64,000 bases of DNA from an uncultured Burkholderiaceae bacterium (GTDB taxonomy: Bacteria; Pseudomonadota; Gammaproteobacteria; Burkholderiales; Burkholderiaceae_B): NCBI GenBank assembly GCA_937888805.1, contig CALBEY010000020.1, positions 17,631 through 81,630 on the forward strand, in the 5' to 3' direction. This document shows, piece after piece, positions 62,311 through 64,000 of the stretch. The notes under the pieces were generated by a model. That model searched no databases, had not been told where the DNA came from, and saw only the letters and a list, made by a program, of their open reading frames with translations. Position 1 is the stretch's first letter, and the number at the start of each line of letters is the position of its first letter. The position numbers and the translations under genes were made by a program.

Positions 62311-63678
62311 TTACGAGACCCCGCTGTTTAGCGGGGCAGCGGCATTGACTGGTTTTTTGCGTCGGGGTCGGCGTCGGCGTTTGGTGGCCACGCCTTCTTC
62401 TCGAGGCTCTTCGGTTAAAGCCTGAATCATATCGCTGCGTCCCGCATCGTTGGCATCAGCCAAGTCCATCCACCACTGCGCTAAAACGCTGTCGACTTCA
62501 TGGCAAGCTGCGCGCATTTGCATGAAGTCAACCGCTGCCCGAAACCGAGGTTGTTCAAATAGCCGATAAATGGCCTTTGGCACGCGACGTTCAAAGCGTG
62601 GTTGCATGAACCAAATATCGCGCATGTCTGAACTGAAGCGCCGGTTGATAGCGAGTTTCTCAGTCTGGGCAACCAGTACTTGGTCAGCGGCCTGAGATAG
62701 GCCAGGGATGCGTTGCTCGCCATCGTCACAAAGCCGTTGCCATTGACTGCGTACCTGTGGCCATAACAGCGCGGCAAACAGAAAACTTGGGCTGACTGAT
62801 TTGCCCATGCGGATGCGTTTGTCGGTTCTCTCCAAAGCCAGTTCGATGAACGCTTGGCCTTCAGGATCTTCCAAGATGACGTCAAGTAGCGGTAAGGTGC
62901 CAGAGTGAAGCCCGTGTGTTCGCAGTTGTTTGACGCAAGCCATGGCCTGTCCACAGGTCAGTAGCTTTAGCATTTCATCAAAAACGCGTGCCACGGGCAC
63001 ATTACCGAGTAGATCGGCTAGTTCACCAATCGGTGCTTGGGTGGCAGGTTCTATATGGCCGTTTAACTTAACCGCAAAACGCACGGCGCGCAGCATGCGG
63101 ACAGGGTCTTCGCGATAGCGAGTAGCCGGGTCTCCGATCATGCGAACCACGCGTTTTTTTAAGTCGGGCACGCCCTCATGGAAATCAATCACTGTTTCTG
63201 TAACGGGGTCGTAGTACAGCGCATTGATGGTTAAGTCACGCCGTTCGGCGTCTTGCTTTTGGCTGCCAAACACGTTGTCACGCAAGATGCGGCCATGGTC
63301 ATCGGTCATTTGCCCATTCGAGGCAGGCGCCCGAAAGGTCGAGGTTTCAATAATCTCTTGTCCGAACACCACGTGTACGAGCTGGAAGCGACGACCAATA
63401 ATCCGGGCGCGACGAAATAGCGATCTGATTTGTTCGGGTGTGGCATTGGTGGCCACATCGAAGTCTTTGGGCTCTAAACCAATGATGAGGTCACGCACAG
63501 CGCCGCCCACAATGTACGCATCGAAACCCGCTTGCTGTAGCGTTTCGCAGACTTTGATGGCATGGCGCGACACCAGTCGTCGGTCAACACCGTGTTGTTC
63601 GCGGCCGATTCTTTCAGGTATGGCGCGATTGGGTTTGACCAGCCGTTTGACAAGGCCTTTAATGGTTTTAGCCAGCAT
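62311..63678 (-). CDS. pcnB: Poly(A) polymerase I PcnB
   Basis: This 455-residue nucleotidyltransferase adds 3' A-tails that promote RNA decay. The N-terminal catalytic segment is AYIVGGAVRDLIIGLEPKDFDVATNATPEQI, with RVGRRFQLVHV-like (IIGRRFQLVHVVFG) following. The head subdomain has DLTINALYYDP and EDPVRMLRAVRFA. The C-terminus is basic (KRRRRPRRKK), as in PcnB but not CCA-adding enzyme. It starts one base inside the stop of the HAD gene. Confidence 0.94.
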   Translation of the reverse strand: MLAKTIKGLVKRLVKPNRAIPERIGREQHGVDRRLVSRHAIKVCETLQQAGFDAYIVGGAVRDLIIGLEPKDFDVATNATPEQIRSLFRRARIIGRRFQLVHVVFGQEIIETSTFRAPASNGQMTDDHGRILRDNVFGSQKQDAERRDLTINALYYDPVTETVIDFHEGVPDLKKRVVRMIGDPATRYREDPVRMLRAVRFAVKLNGHIEPATQAPIGELADLLGNVPVARVFDEMLKLLTCGQAMACVKQLRTHGLHSGTLPLLDVILEDPEGQAFIELALERTDKRIRMGKSVSPSFLFAALLWPQVRSQWQRLCDDGEQRIPGLSQAADQVLVAQTEKLAINRRFSSDMRDIWFMQPRFERRVPKAIYRLFEQPRFRAAVDFMQMRAACHEVDSVLAQWWMDLADANDAGRSDMIQALTEEPREEGVATKRRRRPRRKKPVNAAAPLNSGVS

Positions 63679-64000
63679 TAGGATTTTTGATCCAAGGGTT
63701 TACCGAAAATATCCAAAATCGGCCATTGGCGCTCGACAGCGACATCGCGCAAGCTCGGACTCGGGTTGGTTACCACCGGGTGGGTAACAACTTCAAGCAG
63801 CGGCAGGTCGTTGATCGAATCGCTGTAAAAGAAACTCTGTTCGAATGTATTGAGTTCATGACCGAGGCTTTTTAACCAATCGTTAACACGGATCACTTTG
63901 CCTTCTTTAAAACTTGGCGTGCCTTTAATTTTACCGGTGTAGCGGCCCAAGAGATATTGGGGGTCGGTCGCAATCAAGTGCTCGATGCCGAACGCACGCG
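63678..64000 (-). CDS. HAD-IB family phosphatase, C-terminal part
   Basis: The visible 107 codons give the C-terminal half of an HAD-IB (SerB-like) hydrolase; the 5' part lies beyond base 64000. FKEGKVIRVNDWL and SFFYSDSINDLPLLEVV hold motif III and the motif IV Asp pair. The reading frame continues through the edge (AFGIEHLIATDP). The stop overlaps the pcnB ATG by one base (TAATG), a layout common in Burkholderiales. The substrate is unknown. Confidence 0.85.
   Translation of the reverse strand, partial: RAFGIEHLIATDPQYLLGRYTGKIKGTPSFKEGKVIRVNDWLKSLGHELNTFEQSFFYSDSINDLPLLEVVTHPVVTNPSPSLRDVAVERQWPILDIFGKPLDQKS

Noticed and set aside
1..64000. tRNA, rRNA, CRISPR, insertion sequence and prophage signals
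   Set aside because: No cloverleaf-like sequence, spaced direct repeats, transposase or phage protein was recognised; a dedicated search with tRNAscan and Rfam models was not possible here.

Overview
The window reads as one continuous stretch of a betaproteobacterial chromosome, most likely Burkholderiales and possibly an Alcaligenaceae-like lineage. The basis is gene order and protein type: lptD-surA-rsmA beside murU-amgK, the run glyQ-glyS-gmhB-plsC-M48 peptidase-gloA, and HAD hydrolase-pcnB-folK. The abundance of Liv-type ABC transporters, CaiB/BaiF CoA-transferases and acyl-CoA enzymes fits a free-living organic-acid degrader. Genus assignment is inference. I found no rRNA, tRNA, insertion sequence, prophage or CRISPR array.

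Layout. 1-3813 (minus): a Liv-type uptake operon livG-livF-livK-livH-livM, with livM running off the left edge. 3981-11086: AsmA-family protein, a DUF6817-like protein, a small conserved ORF, two MFS transporters and an RfaH-like antiterminator. 11248-15088: a catabolic group of GST, an SDR without its catalytic Tyr, diaminopropionate ammonia-lyase and an M20 amidohydrolase. 15169-16619: a parvulin-type foldase and a peroxidase-related protein, convergent across a perfect 14-bp stem-loop. 17007-26409 (plus): the most striking block, a tightly packed operon joining a second complete Liv transporter to an acyl-CoA dehydrogenase, an acyl-CoA ligase, a citryl-CoA-lyase-like protein and two crotonases. 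26406-28440 (minus): thioesterase, FrnE-like DsbA and TauD-type dioxygenase. 28532-32721 (minus): RND efflux pump and adaptor. 32881-36708 (plus): isopropylmalate-dehydrogenase-like, FAD oxidoreductase, DapA-like and RraA-like genes, followed by a frameshifted 3' remnant of an aspartate ammonia-lyase gene.

37154-45582: cell-envelope genes. murU and amgK recycle N-acetylmuramate, lptD and surA build and fold the outer membrane, rsmA follows, and glycerate kinase converges on it. 45600-52455 (minus): SpmAB-like protein, gloA, M48 peptidase, plsC, gmhB and glyS-glyQ, mostly with 4-nt stop/start overlaps. 52641-61803: a second acyl-CoA catabolic region with a crotonase, class I fumarase, two family III CoA-transferases, an SDR, a pair of complementary acyl-CoA dehydrogenases and a hotdog dehydratase. 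Its divergent 57.15-57.42 kb promoter region carries operator-like repeats. 61813-64000 (minus): folK, pcnB and a truncated HAD phosphatase.

The best candidate for an undescribed system is 17007-26409. Taken in order, the enzymes would import an acid, activate it with CoA, desaturate it, hydrate it and cleave it with a citrate-synthase-fold lyase, a CoA-dependent route that would suit a tricarballylate-like or other branched polycarboxylic acid. Other points worth a second look are the Walker A Lys-to-Arg change in the first LivF, the unusual lptD start (TTG inside a hairpin loop, overlapping the stop of a 9-codon ORF), the poly-proline linkers in SurA, and long perfect stem-loops without U-tracts at several convergent gene ends.
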